Positions 1-6,950 of a stretch of 43,874 bases of DNA are shown one piece after another (position 1 is the stretch's first letter; each line of letters begins with the position of its first letter). A program made the translations under genes and the position numbers. The notes beneath the pieces were generated by a model that worked only from the letters and a program-made list of their open reading frames with translations, searched no databases and was not told the DNA's origin. Location: positions 1-43,874 of the forward strand of contig JANLFX010000020.1 of assembly GCA_024653325.1 (NCBI GenBank), read 5' to 3'. The stretch is from Anaerolineae bacterium (GTDB lineage Bacteria; Chloroflexota; Anaerolineae; JACIWR01).

Positions 1-124
1 CCTTTGTGTCCTTGGTGTCCTTCGTGGTTCATTTTCTTGCCCAATAAGCAAGAATGTCATCGGTAAGGTCCCTATTATACCTCAGTTGCGCTGAATCGAA
101 TAGCACACTCTATTCTATATGAGC

Positions 125-158
125 GAATCCGTTTAATCCGTTGACTCCGTTGACTTTG
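125..158. repeat. 9-mer tandem repeat (AATCCGTTG-like)
   Basis: About 3.5 degenerate copies of a 9-base unit (AATCCGTTT, AATCCGTTG, ACTCCGTTG, ACTTTGG) lie upstream of the first gene. This is one of several short tandem repeat families scattered through the intergenic DNA of this window. A related pattern (GTGTCCTTG-like) opens the window at about 5-30. Confidence 0.6.
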
Positions 159-175
159 GATAGTCAGCGATTGTG

Positions 176-184
176 TGCTATAAT
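176..184 (+). promoter_or_regulatory. Extended -10 promoter before rmlD-like gene
   Basis: TGCTATAAT gives a perfect -10 hexamer (179-184) with the TGN extension at 176-178. The best -35 at 17-bp spacing is weak (TTGGAT, 156-161), which suits an extended -10 promoter. Transcription would start near 191, about 28 bases before the chosen start codon at 219. Confidence 0.55.
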
Positions 185-218
185 AGATACCAGATCACAG
201 GCTGATGGAGAAACCCCC

Positions 219-1055
219 ATGCGTATCGTCATTGCTGGCTGCAAAGGTCAATTGGGTACTGCCCTGCAAGAGGTTCTGGAGAAAGACACGCTGTTGGGCA
301 TGGACCTGCCCGAATACGACATCACCCGGCGGGTCAGCATCGAACAAGCTATCTGCGATTTCCGGCCCGACGTGGTGATCAATGCCGCGGCCTACACTAA
401 CGTAGACGGCTGCGAGCGCGATCCTGACCTGGCCTACCGGGTTAATGCCCTGGGCGCGCAGAACCTGGCCCTTGTCTGCCAGCGTTGTCACGCAGACCTG
501 GTCCACATCAGCACCAATGAGGTGTTCGACGGGACCAAAACCGAACCCTATCTGGAATTCGACCCGCCACATCCTATCAACGCTTATGGCCGCTCTAAGG
601 CAGCCGGCGAATTGCTGGTGCAAATGCTGTGGCCCAGGAGCTACATCGTACGCACCGCCTGGCTCTACGCCCGCAGCGGCCAGACGTTCCCTTACAAGAT
701 TATAACCAGGGCCAGAGAGCACGGTGCGCTGCGCGTGGTCACCGATGAAATCAGCTCACCCACCTACGCGCCCGACCTGGCGACAGCTATCTCACAACTC
801 ATCCGCACTGGCCAGTACGGTATCTACCACTTCACCAACTTCGGGATTTGCTCCCGGTACGATTTCGCGGTCAAAATCCTACAACTGGCCGGACTGGGGC
901 ACGTGCCTGTGGAGCCTATCACCTCTGACCAGTATTCACGCCTCTCAACCCCGCCGCTCTACTCCCCATTGCGCAATTTCTGTGGCACGGAGCTGGGCAT
1001 TACCCTGCGGCCCTGGGAGGATGCTTTAGAAGCCTACTTTGCCGCCGAGCAGTGA
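219..1055 (+). CDS. rmlD: dTDP-4-dehydrorhamnose reductase (RmlD-like)
   Basis: A 278-residue NAD(P)-dependent short-chain reductase of the RmlD family, which reduces dTDP-4-keto-L-rhamnose to dTDP-L-rhamnose for cell-surface polysaccharides. The N-terminal Rossmann motif reads MRIVIAGCKGQLG. NAAAYTNVD follows at about residue 55 and the catalytic YGRSK (Tyr-x-x-x-Lys) near residue 125. The length is close to the family norm of about 290. I chose the ATG at 219 because the Rossmann strand begins there and GGAG lies just upstream; the frame stays open upstream but encodes no recognisable sequence. Two glycosyltransferase genes follow on the same strand, consistent with glycan assembly. The gene overlaps the upstream edge of the next reading frame, and the next ATG begins two bases after this stop codon. 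Family assignment is firm; the exact sugar substrate is inferred. Confidence 0.85.
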   Translation: MRIVIAGCKGQLGTALQEVLEKDTLLGMDLPEYDITRRVSIEQAICDFRPDVVINAAAYTNVDGCERDPDLAYRVNALGAQNLALVCQRCHADLVHISTNEVFDGTKTEPYLEFDPPHPINAYGRSKAAGELLVQMLWPRSYIVRTAWLYARSGQTFPYKIITRAREHGALRVVTDEISSPTYAPDLATAISQLIRTGQYGIYHFTNFGICSRYDFAVKILQLAGLGHVPVEPITSDQYSRLSTPPLYSPLRNFCGTELGITLRPWEDALEAYFAAEQ

Positions 1056-1056
1056 A

Positions 1057-2040
1057 ATGCCAGCCATCAGCCACCAGCCACTAGCTTCCGGCAGCCAGCT
1101 CCCAGTTTCCATCATCATCCCTAACTGGAATGGTGCACACCACCTCCCCACTTGCCTGGGCTCGCTGCGTCGGCAGACATATCCGCATTTCGAGGTTATC
1201 GTTGTGGACAACGGCTCCACCGACGACTCGCTAGCCCTGCTGGCCCGTGAGTTTCCAGAAGTGCGGGTGGTAGCCCTGGAAAGCAATCGTGGGTATGCTG
1301 GTGGGGTGAATGCCGGGTTTCGCGTTGCCAGAGGCGAGATTCTGGCCGTACTGAACAACGATGCCGAAGCCGATCCCGGCTGGCTGGCCGAGATGGTGGC
1401 CGCTCTGCAACGCCACCCTGAGGCGGGGATGGCCACACCTAAGGTTTTGCTCTTCGACCGGCGGGATACCCTGCATACGGCGGGCGATTACTGCGGCGTG
1501 GACGGTATCCCCGATAGCCGGGGGGTGTGGCAGCGTGATGAAGGCCAGTTCGACAAGGAGGAACTGATTTTCGGTGCGGCAGGCGTGGCCCCGGCGTACC
1601 AGCGAACAATGCTAGACGATATCGGCCTGCTGGACGAGGATTTCGGAAGCTACTGCGAGGATGTGGACCTGGCCTGGCGCGCTCAACTAGCTGGCTACAA
1701 ATGCATCTATGTGCCCCGGGCAGTGGTTTATCACAAGCTGAGCGCCACCGGTGGAGGCCCCATCGCCAGCTTTTATGTGGCCCGCAATACCATCTGGACC
1801 ATAGCCAAAAACTATCCTGCGAGTTTGTGGCGCAAGTACTGGGCCCTCGTGCTGCGGGCCCAGTTCCGCCGTGGATGGTCTGCGTTGCGTGCCTGGCGAG
1901 GAGCAGCAGCGCGAGCTACGTTGCGCGGCCAGATAGCGGCCCTGCCCGGTTTGCCTCGTGCCTGGCGCAAGAGACGTGCTATCCAACGCGCGCGGCGCGT
2001 ATCCGACAAATACATCGAATCCTTGCTCGTCACCCGGTAG
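1057..2040 (+). CDS. Glycosyltransferase family 2 (rhamnosyltransferase-like)
   Basis: A 327-residue GT-A fold glycosyltransferase. The N-terminal sugar-nucleotide-binding segment PVSIIIPNWNG is followed by VVDNGSTDDS. A metal-binding region around NNDAEADPGW comes near residue 100, and the acceptor-side EDVDLAWR near residue 205; this ED-x-DL-xR motif is typical of the rhamnosyltransferase/WcaA-like branch. The C-terminal 70 residues are strongly basic and probably contact membrane or lipid. The start is ATG 1057, two bases after the previous stop codon, so the genes are probably co-transcribed and coupled. Its first 15 or so codons are encoded by a heptamer tandem repeat (CAGCCAY units), so the N-terminal tail is repeat-derived and unlikely to be conserved. 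Donor and acceptor are not evident from sequence. Confidence 0.85.
   Translation: MPAISHQPLASGSQLPVSIIIPNWNGAHHLPTCLGSLRRQTYPHFEVIVVDNGSTDDSLALLAREFPEVRVVALESNRGYAGGVNAGFRVARGEILAVLNNDAEADPGWLAEMVAALQRHPEAGMATPKVLLFDRRDTLHTAGDYCGVDGIPDSRGVWQRDEGQFDKEELIFGAAGVAPAYQRTMLDDIGLLDEDFGSYCEDVDLAWRAQLAGYKCIYVPRAVVYHKLSATGGGPIASFYVARNTIWTIAKNYPASLWRKYWALVLRAQFRRGWSALRAWRGAAARATLRGQIAALPGLPRAWRKRRAIQRARRVSDKYIESLLVTR
1060..1106. repeat. Heptamer tandem repeat inside a gene start
   Basis: Degenerate 7-base units (CAGCCAT, CAGCCAC, CAGCCAC, TAGCTTC, CGGCAGC, CAGCTCC) overlap the first codons of the family-2 glycosyltransferase. It belongs to the same class of short tandem repeats found in rnpB and elsewhere here. 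Confidence 0.55.
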
Positions 2041-2170
2041 TGTGTTGATGACCACGATTTTTTCACCGTCGAGGCCACCGAGCAGGCAGAGAGAAGGAAA
2101 ACTCTGTGCTCTCCGCGCACTCTGCGGTGGGAGGTAGAATTAACTTCACACTAGGAGGTTGAAGACGAAA

Positions 2171-2935
2171 GTGAGCAACGACCAGCCACTTCTATCTATT
2201 GTCGTGCCCGCATATAACGAGGAGCGCCGCCTGCCGGGCACGCTGGAGACAATCATCGCCTACCTGCGCGCTCAGGATTACAGGGCGGAGCTCATCGTCG
2301 TGGACGACGGCAGCAGCGATGGTACCGTGCGGGTCGTCGAAAGATACATGGACAGCTACCCTGGCCTGCGATTGATCCGCAACGATCATCGGGGTAAGGC
2401 TTACACGGTGCGTACCGGCGTGCTGGCTGCCGAAGGACAATATGTGATCTTCACCGATGCAGACCTGGCAGTACCCATCGAAGAGACGGGCAAAGCACTG
2501 GCCGCGCTGATGGACCAACACGACGTGGTCATCGGCTCCCGAGAAGCCCTGGGTGCACGGCGCTATAACGAACCCTTTTACCGACACCTGATGGGCCGCG
2601 TTTTCAACTTCATTGTCCGTCTCTTAGCCCTGCCTGACCTGCAAGATACCCAGTGTGGCTTCAAAGGATTGCGCCATGACGTGGCCCAGGACCTCTTCCA
2701 GCGACTGCGGCTGTATGGCGCGGACGCGGGGACGATTAAAGGTGGGGCGGTAACCGGATTCGATGTCGAACTCCTGTTCCTGGCCCGGAAGAGGGGCTAT
2801 AGCATCAAAGAAGTGCCGGTACAATGGTACTACGGTTCCCACGCCAAAGTCAACCCGCTCCGCGATTCCTGGCGTAACTTCAAGGATGTCCTGCGAGTGC
2901 GGCTCAACGATTGGCGGGGGAAGTACGACGAATAA
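2171..2935 (+). CDS. Dolichyl-phosphate glucosyl/mannosyltransferase-like GT2
   Basis: A family-2 glycosyltransferase of the polyprenyl/dolichyl-phosphate hexose synthase type, about 254 residues. Such enzymes move a hexose from a nucleotide sugar to a polyprenyl phosphate at the inner membrane face. Visible motifs are [17 protein letters not shown] at the N-terminus, [10 protein letters not shown], the metal-binding FTDADLAVP near residue 100, DTQCGFKG near 165 and [15 protein letters not shown] near 200, all characteristic of DPG/DPM synthases. There is no C-terminal GtrA-like membrane domain. A strong AGGAGG lies at 2153-2158. It abuts a TTG at 2159, so GTG 2171 (12-base spacing) is the more plausible start. 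It follows the first glycosyltransferase after about 130 bases of repeat-rich DNA. Confidence 0.85.
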   Translation: MSNDQPLLSIVVPAYNEERRLPGTLETIIAYLRAQDYRAELIVVDDGSSDGTVRVVERYMDSYPGLRLIRNDHRGKAYTVRTGVLAAEGQYVIFTDADLAVPIEETGKALAALMDQHDVVIGSREALGARRYNEPFYRHLMGRVFNFIVRLLALPDLQDTQCGFKGLRHDVAQDLFQRLRLYGADAGTIKGGAVTGFDVELLFLARKRGYSIKEVPVQWYYGSHAKVNPLRDSWRNFKDVLRVRLNDWRGKYDE

Positions 2936-2947
2936 CAGCATCGCCCC

Positions 2948-2975
2948 CTCGTTACTCGTTACCGGTTACTGGTTG
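2948..2975. repeat. Heptamer tandem repeat (GTTACTS)
   Basis: Four degenerate 7-base units (CGTTACT, CGTTACC, GGTTACT, GGTTGCT) lie between the second glycosyltransferase and rnhB. Confidence 0.55.
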
Positions 2976-2994
2976 CTTGGGACAGGCCATTTCC

Positions 2995-3702
2995 ATGGAG
3001 ACAAGGGGTAGAAATCAGCGCGAAAAACCAACCCTGGCAGAGGAGTACGTTCTCCGCGCTCAGGGTTATCAGCACATCGCTGGCCTGGATGAAGCCGGAC
3101 GCGGGGCCTGGGCCGGACCGGTGGTCGCCGCGGCGGTGATCCTGCCCTTGCATGACCCCGCCTTAAACCGGATGCTGGACGGTGTGCGCGATTCCAAGCA
3201 ACTTTCGGCCCGACAGCGCGATGCGCTGTACGGACGCATTAGCGCGGTAGCCGTTGCCATAGGCATAGGCATAATTGCCGCTGAGGTCATTGATGCCTTA
3301 GGCATCGTACCCGCTACCCGCCAGGCCATGGCCGCTGCCGTGCAGCAACTTTCCCCTCCACCAGATTTCCTCCTCATTGACGCTCTGCACCTGGAGGAAG
3401 TCGCGCTGCCCCAGAAAGGCATCATCAAAGGTGACGCGAAATGCCTGTCCATTGCTGCCGCCTCGATCATCGCCAAAGTGACCCGCGACCGGCTCCTGAT
3501 GGACTTGGAGGAAAAATATCCGGGGTATGGTTTTGCCCGGCACAAGGGATACGGCACCCGGCAACATCGTGCAGCTCTGAACCACCTCGGCCCCTGTGAT
3601 ATTCACCGCCGTTCTTATGCTCCGGTGCGGAGCGTAGGACAAGATAGCCTCTTGTCCTGCTTGCCTACTCTTGACAATCGAGATAGGTGTGGTAAACTAT
3701 GA
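2995..3702 (+). CDS. rnhB: Ribonuclease HII
   Basis: A 235-residue RNase HII, which nicks RNA-DNA hybrids and removes misincorporated ribonucleotides. The signature DEAGRG at residues 32-37 supplies two acidic active-site residues. LLIDALHLE supplies the third Asp, and [17 protein letters not shown] with RHKGYGT completes the family pattern. I chose ATG 2995 because the family begins shortly before the DEAGRG strand; the open frame upstream to 2911 runs through repeat DNA and the previous gene's end. The ribosome site is weak. The last about 35 residues after HRRSYAPV extend past the usual family end. That 3' tail contains a good promoter for the next gene (3671-3698). Confidence 0.92.
   Translation: METRGRNQREKPTLAEEYVLRAQGYQHIAGLDEAGRGAWAGPVVAAAVILPLHDPALNRMLDGVRDSKQLSARQRDALYGRISAVAVAIGIGIIAAEVIDALGIVPATRQAMAAAVQQLSPPPDFLLIDALHLEEVALPQKGIIKGDAKCLSIAAASIIAKVTRDRLLMDLEEKYPGYGFARHKGYGTRQHRAALNHLGPCDIHRRSYAPVRSVGQDSLLSCLPTLDNRDRCGKL
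3671..3698 (+). promoter_or_regulatory. Sigma70-type promoter inside the 3' end of rnhB
   Basis: TTGACA (3671-3676) and TAAACT (3693-3698) are separated by 16 bases. Transcription would begin near 3705, about 55 bases before the start of the zinc-ribbon protein at 3760. This suggests the downstream pair is transcribed independently of the glycosyltransferase/rnhB group. Confidence 0.6.
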
Positions 3703-3759
3703 GTACATAGTGTGATTGCGGAACAGCTTTGCCAGATAGCGGCCCGGAAGGAGAATAAC

Positions 3760-4833
3760 ATGAAATGTCCATACTGCGGGGCAGAAGTCCCAGAAGGTGA
3801 TCTGTATTGTGGAGAATGCGGGCGAAAAATTGAGGCGGCGCCGCCCGCCACTGCGCCAGCGAAGAAAGGAATTCCGGCGATTCCCGTGGCCATTGGAGTA
3901 GGGGTGGTCCTCTGTGTATGTGTGGCCATCGTTGGCGTGATCGCCATTCCCAACCTTATTCCCAAGACAACAGCGACAGCAGTGGTCGTTTTGCCTACCA
4001 GCACTCCAACCAGGGGCGTGCCCACCGCTACTCCCACGAAAGCGGCGACCAAGACACCCAAGCCGACCCCATCTCCGACCAAACCGTTGCCCCCGACCGC
4101 CACTCCTACCTCGACCCCCTTGCCCGGCCCGCTCCTATACGAGGAGGATTTTGGGGATCCGTCCAGTGGGTGGTGGACCTCCAGCGAGGCCGATTACGAA
4201 GTGGCCTATCAGAACGGCGAGTACGTGTTCAACATCGCCACTGAAGATTACAGCGTTTGGACCTGGGGTGGTAAGTTCTTTACGGATTTCGTCCTGGAAG
4301 TAGAGGCCGGGCAGGTAAGCGGACCTGACCTCAACAGTTATGGGGTGACTTTCCGGTTTCAGGACAGCGATAACTTCTACCGATTTTCCATCAGTGGCGA
4401 TGGTCAGTATGCTATACACCGGGTGCTGGACGGCGAGTGGGAGGAATTGGTGCCGTGGACTGACTCTCCAGCCATCAATGCCGGGGCCCAGTGGAATCTG
4501 TTGCGCGTGGCCTGCCAGGGCTCTTACATGAACTTCTATGTCAACAACGTCCATCTGGCCGACGTGACCGATACCACCTTCACCGGGGGAGATGTGGGTT
4601 TCTACGTGAGTACGTCGAAAGGCGCGCCCAACCTCCAGGTCGCCTTTGACAATCTACAGGTGTGGCGCAACGACGCTCCCTCGGTAACCAAATTCACGTT
4701 TGAGGACGATTTTAGCAAAGAATTGGGCGGCTGGGAGACCGACCTGGGCGAGGGGCGCCAGGCCGCTTACGTGGACAAACAGTTTGAAATCTCCATCCTC
4801 GATCCCAACATCATCGGCTGGTCGCGAGTCTAG
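3760..4833 (+). CDS. Zinc-ribbon, membrane-anchored repeat-domain protein (interrupted)
   Basis: The protein starts with a zinc ribbon (CPYCGAEVP...CGECG, residues 3-24). One hydrophobic helix follows (about residues 47-67), then a Thr/Pro-rich wall-spanning linker (about 70-123), placing the C-terminal part outside the cell. From about residue 125 there is a beta-rich, LamG/DUF1080-like domain (LYEEDFGDPSSGWW ... VAFDNLQVW). A second copy starts at FEDDFSKELGGWE but is cut by a TAG at 4831-4833. In the same frame the second domain continues flawlessly to 5232, so the original protein had about 490 residues and two tandem domains. AAGGAG at 3748-3753 fixes the ATG at 3760. The stop could be a real nonsense mutation, an assembly error or rare readthrough. 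Such proteins probably bind carbohydrate or wall polymer; I do not recognise a precise function. Confidence 0.75.
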   Translation: MKCPYCGAEVPEGDLYCGECGRKIEAAPPATAPAKKGIPAIPVAIGVGVVLCVCVAIVGVIAIPNLIPKTTATAVVVLPTSTPTRGVPTATPTKAATKTPKPTPSPTKPLPPTATPTSTPLPGPLLYEEDFGDPSSGWWTSSEADYEVAYQNGEYVFNIATEDYSVWTWGGKFFTDFVLEVEAGQVSGPDLNSYGVTFRFQDSDNFYRFSISGDGQYAIHRVLDGEWEELVPWTDSPAINAGAQWNLLRVACQGSYMNFYVNNVHLADVTDTTFTGGDVGFYVSTSKGAPNLQVAFDNLQVWRNDAPSVTKFTFEDDFSKELGGWETDLGEGRQAAYVDKQFEISILDPNIIGWSRV

Positions 4834-5232
4834 AGGAGCTTTGATGATTTCGCCGTCGAGGTAGAAATGCGCAAAGTCGCCGGGCCGGACGTGAACTCGC
4901 AAGGAATTGCTTTTCGCATCCAAGACTACAAGAACTACTACTCGTTCAACGTGAGTAGTACGGGGCAGTATCGCATTGTCAAAGTAGTGGACAACGAGTG
5001 GACGAACCTGGTGGACTGGCTTTTCGCGCCGGAGATTAACACAGGGGAGGAAGTCAATCATCTGCGGGTGGTGTGCAAGGGCCCGCTGTGTAGCTTCTAC
5101 AACGGGGCCCATCTCACTGACACCGAGGACACAGCTTTCACCCCAGGCGACATCGCCTTATGGGTCGGGTCCTATGACGACGTGCCGGTCACCGTTCGCT
5201 TCGACAACGTCAGGGTCTGGCTTTTCGACTAG
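4834..5232 (+). pseudogene. Second half of the repeat-domain protein, after in-frame TAG
   Basis: These 132 sense codons are in the same frame as the upstream gene and complete its second beta-rich domain. SFDDFAVEVEMRKVAGPDVN matches the first domain's FFTDFVLEVEAGQVSGPDLN, and the ends VRFDNVRVWLF and VAFDNLQVW also match. The first ATG is at 4867 but lies inside the domain, so independent translation would give a truncated fold. No frameshift has accumulated and the codons look intact. That points to a very recent mutation, a sequence error, or readthrough of the single TAG. Confidence 0.7.
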
Positions 5233-6266
5233 TGCCTTCAGAAGTGCGAACAAAGGATGGAATCTTGAGCAACAAACCCCCGACGGAAACAGCACGTCCT
5301 CGGAGACCTGCCTCCCTGGCTGCTGCCATCCTGCGCGAGGACTTTGACCGTCACCATTTGCCCATAGCGGAGCCGGAACCACCTTCCGCTCCGCCTGAGG
5401 ACGAATTCGACAACGAATATTTGTGCCCCTATTGTGCGGCACAAACTCAGCCCGATGACCGCCAGTGCCCAGTTTGTGGCGGCAAATTGTGGATCAAAAT
5501 CCGGCGGCGTGAGGAGCGATCCTCCTGGCTATGGGTCGCCCTGTCGGTGCAAATGGCGATCACCTTCTGGCCTGCCGCCGCGTTCCTGGCCATGCTCGCT
5601 TATGCTGCGGATCAACAGGGAATCACCAACCCATTGGTGCTGGTGCCAGCATACCTGGGTCTGCCCAGCAGCGTCCCGCCTGAAGTTGCCAACGCTGCTC
5701 TCGAAATAGTGCCGCGCCCTGACATCCTCGTCCTTGTTTTTTACTTGCCGCTATCCTTCACAATGCTTATCGGACTGTACCTGCGCTGGAAACCTATCTA
5801 CTTCCTGCTCCTGTTCACTTCTTTGCTGACATTTGTCTTGGCCGGCGCAGGCATGGCCTTGTACCGGGAAAGTGGCTTCACCAGCGGCATTGGTATGATC
5901 CTGGCCCTGATGATGTTCCTTCTGCTTCTCCAACTGGAGGACGATTTCTTTTTTGATGAGCGGCGAACGCTTCTGCGCGTTGACCGCAGCGCTAAGAGGG
6001 GCCTAGATTTCCTGGTGCATGGGCGCCGCTACGCCAGGCAAAAGCTGTGGGCCATGGCTGCTCTCCACCTGCGACGGGCAGTCGCCTGGCCGCCTGGCCG
6101 GATTGATTGTCATCTGGAGCTGGCGGTAGCATACATCCAACTCAAAAGATACGAGCTGGCCGCCGAATCGTTGTCAACGGCTATGTGCATTAACCCTGAT
6201 GACCCGCGAGTCGCAGAACTGGCAGGCTTGCTGGACAGTTTGCGCCTCGCTGCCAATCTACCCTGA
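5232..6266 (+). CDS. Zinc-ribbon / multi-TM / TPR membrane protein
   Basis: About 344 residues of unknown function. After a Pro-rich N-terminal region comes a zinc ribbon (CPYCAAQTQPDDRQCPVCGG, about residues 66-85). Three or four membrane helices follow between about 98 and 240: VALSVQMAITFWPAAAFLAM, ILVLVFYLPLSFTMLIGLYL, IYFLLLFTSLLTFVLAGAG and GIGMILALMMFLLLLQL. The C-terminus (about 265-340) is a short TPR-like helical region (HLELAVAYIQLKRYELAAES). The GTG start at 5232 overlaps the stop codon of the previous reading frame, so the two were probably translated together; GTG 5244 or TTG 5265 are alternatives. The shared zinc-ribbon architecture with the upstream gene suggests a functional pair. 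No enzymatic motif is visible. Confidence 0.7.
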   Translation: MPSEVRTKDGILSNKPPTETARPRRPASLAAAILREDFDRHHLPIAEPEPPSAPPEDEFDNEYLCPYCAAQTQPDDRQCPVCGGKLWIKIRRREERSSWLWVALSVQMAITFWPAAAFLAMLAYAADQQGITNPLVLVPAYLGLPSSVPPEVANAALEIVPRPDILVLVFYLPLSFTMLIGLYLRWKPIYFLLLFTSLLTFVLAGAGMALYRESGFTSGIGMILALMMFLLLLQLEDDFFFDERRTLLRVDRSAKRGLDFLVHGRRYARQKLWAMAALHLRRAVAWPPGRIDCHLELAVAYIQLKRYELAAESLSTAMCINPDDPRVAELAGLLDSLRLAANLP

Positions 6267-6300
6267 AGTATGCTCTTGTGGTCCTGCATCATGTGGGGAT

Positions 6301-6375
6301 TCGTAGTAGCGGCTTCAGCCGCTTTTCGCTCTCTTGGACGGCTGAAGCCGTCACTACGAACAAAAAAGCCAATGT
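6301..6375. repeat. REP-like hairpin element, copy 1
   Basis: About 75 bases built around GTAGTAGCGGCTTCAGCCG and its inverse, able to form a long imperfect hairpin. The reverse complement of this copy matches 13579-13652 almost base for base, including the flanking ACATTGGC, so it is a dispersed element rather than a local terminator. Confidence 0.7.
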
Positions 6376-6390
6376 CCAAAAGATACACAG

Positions 6391-6427
6391 AATCAGGCCC
6401 CCGAAACCATGTCTCGGGGGCCTGATT
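6391..6427 (-). terminator. Hairpin terminator of rnpB
   Basis: A perfect 14-bp inverted repeat (AATCAGGCCCCCGA, 6391-6404, with its complement at 6414-6427) lies immediately 3' of the RNase P RNA on the minus strand. Only a short U-rich tract follows, so termination may be partly factor-dependent, but the position and stability fit a transcript end. Confidence 0.65.
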
Positions 6428-6428
6428 G

Positions 6429-6891
6429 CATCCAAGCAGGTCTGTAAGCCGGATTCTGTCCCCTTACCTGGCCGATGGCCAGTGGCCGATGGCAGTTCCG
6501 CTCCCAATTGAGATCGGCTGCCCATCAGCTATAAGCTATCCGCCATCAGCCAACAGGGTGGTGGTCATCTCTCTGGGACGCCCGTTACCGGGCGCCTCAC
6601 GCGGCCTACCCGGAGGTCAAGGGGAACGAGCAGCTCCCCGGGCCCCAAGGCACTCCCCCCTGCTTGGCCTTGCTCCCGGTGGGGGTTACCTGGCCGGGAC
6701 TGTCACCAGCCCCGCCGGTGGTCTCTTACACCACCTTTTCACCCTTACCTGAATCGCTTCAGGCGGTATGTTTCTGTGGCCCTATCCGTCGGGTCACCCC
6801 GCCTGGCTGTTAGCCAGCACCGTGCTCTGCGGAGTCCGGACTTTCCTCACCCTGACAAGCAGAGCGCGACCACCCGACCTGCTTGGATGCC
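6429..6891 (-). ncRNA. rnpB: RNase P RNA, bacterial class A
   Basis: The catalytic RNA of RNase P, which matures tRNA 5' ends. Read on the minus strand, the 5' part contains the conserved GAGGAAAGTCCGGACTCC and the 3' part ACAGAATCCGGCTTACAGAC, both universal bacterial rnpB signatures. The ends GCATCCAAGCAGGTC (6890-6876) and its exact complement (6443-6429) form a 15-bp P1 helix. A strong promoter sits 7 bases upstream and a hairpin follows. Just before the 3' CR-V region, at about 6468-6560, roughly 90 bases of heptamer-like repeats (GGCCGAT, GGCCAGT, GCTATAA, GCTATCC units) have been inserted where most class A RNAs have only a few bases or a short P19 helix. Exact ends are inferred from pairing and promoter position. 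Confidence 0.93.
6468..6560. repeat. Heptamer repeat insertion within rnpB
   Basis: Units of 7 bases (GGCCGAT, GGCCAGT, GGCCGAT; CAGCTAT, AAGCTAT, CCGCCAT, CAGCCAA) occupy the P19-like position of RNase P RNA. Complementary GGCCGAT/ATCGGC runs suggest an extra hairpin that leaves the core untouched. Confidence 0.6.
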
Positions 6892-6897
6892 ACTTTC

Positions 6898-6926
6898 ATC
6901 ATACCATGAAGGTTAGTAGCTGTCAA
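6898..6926 (-). promoter_or_regulatory. rnpB promoter
   Basis: On the minus strand TTGACA (6921-6926) and TATGAT (6898-6903) are separated by exactly 17 bases, a near-consensus sigma70-type promoter. The predicted start near 6891 is one base before the P1 helix of the RNase P RNA. Confidence 0.85.
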
Positions 6927-6950
6927 GTGTGGGACAAGCTGAAGTTTGTC

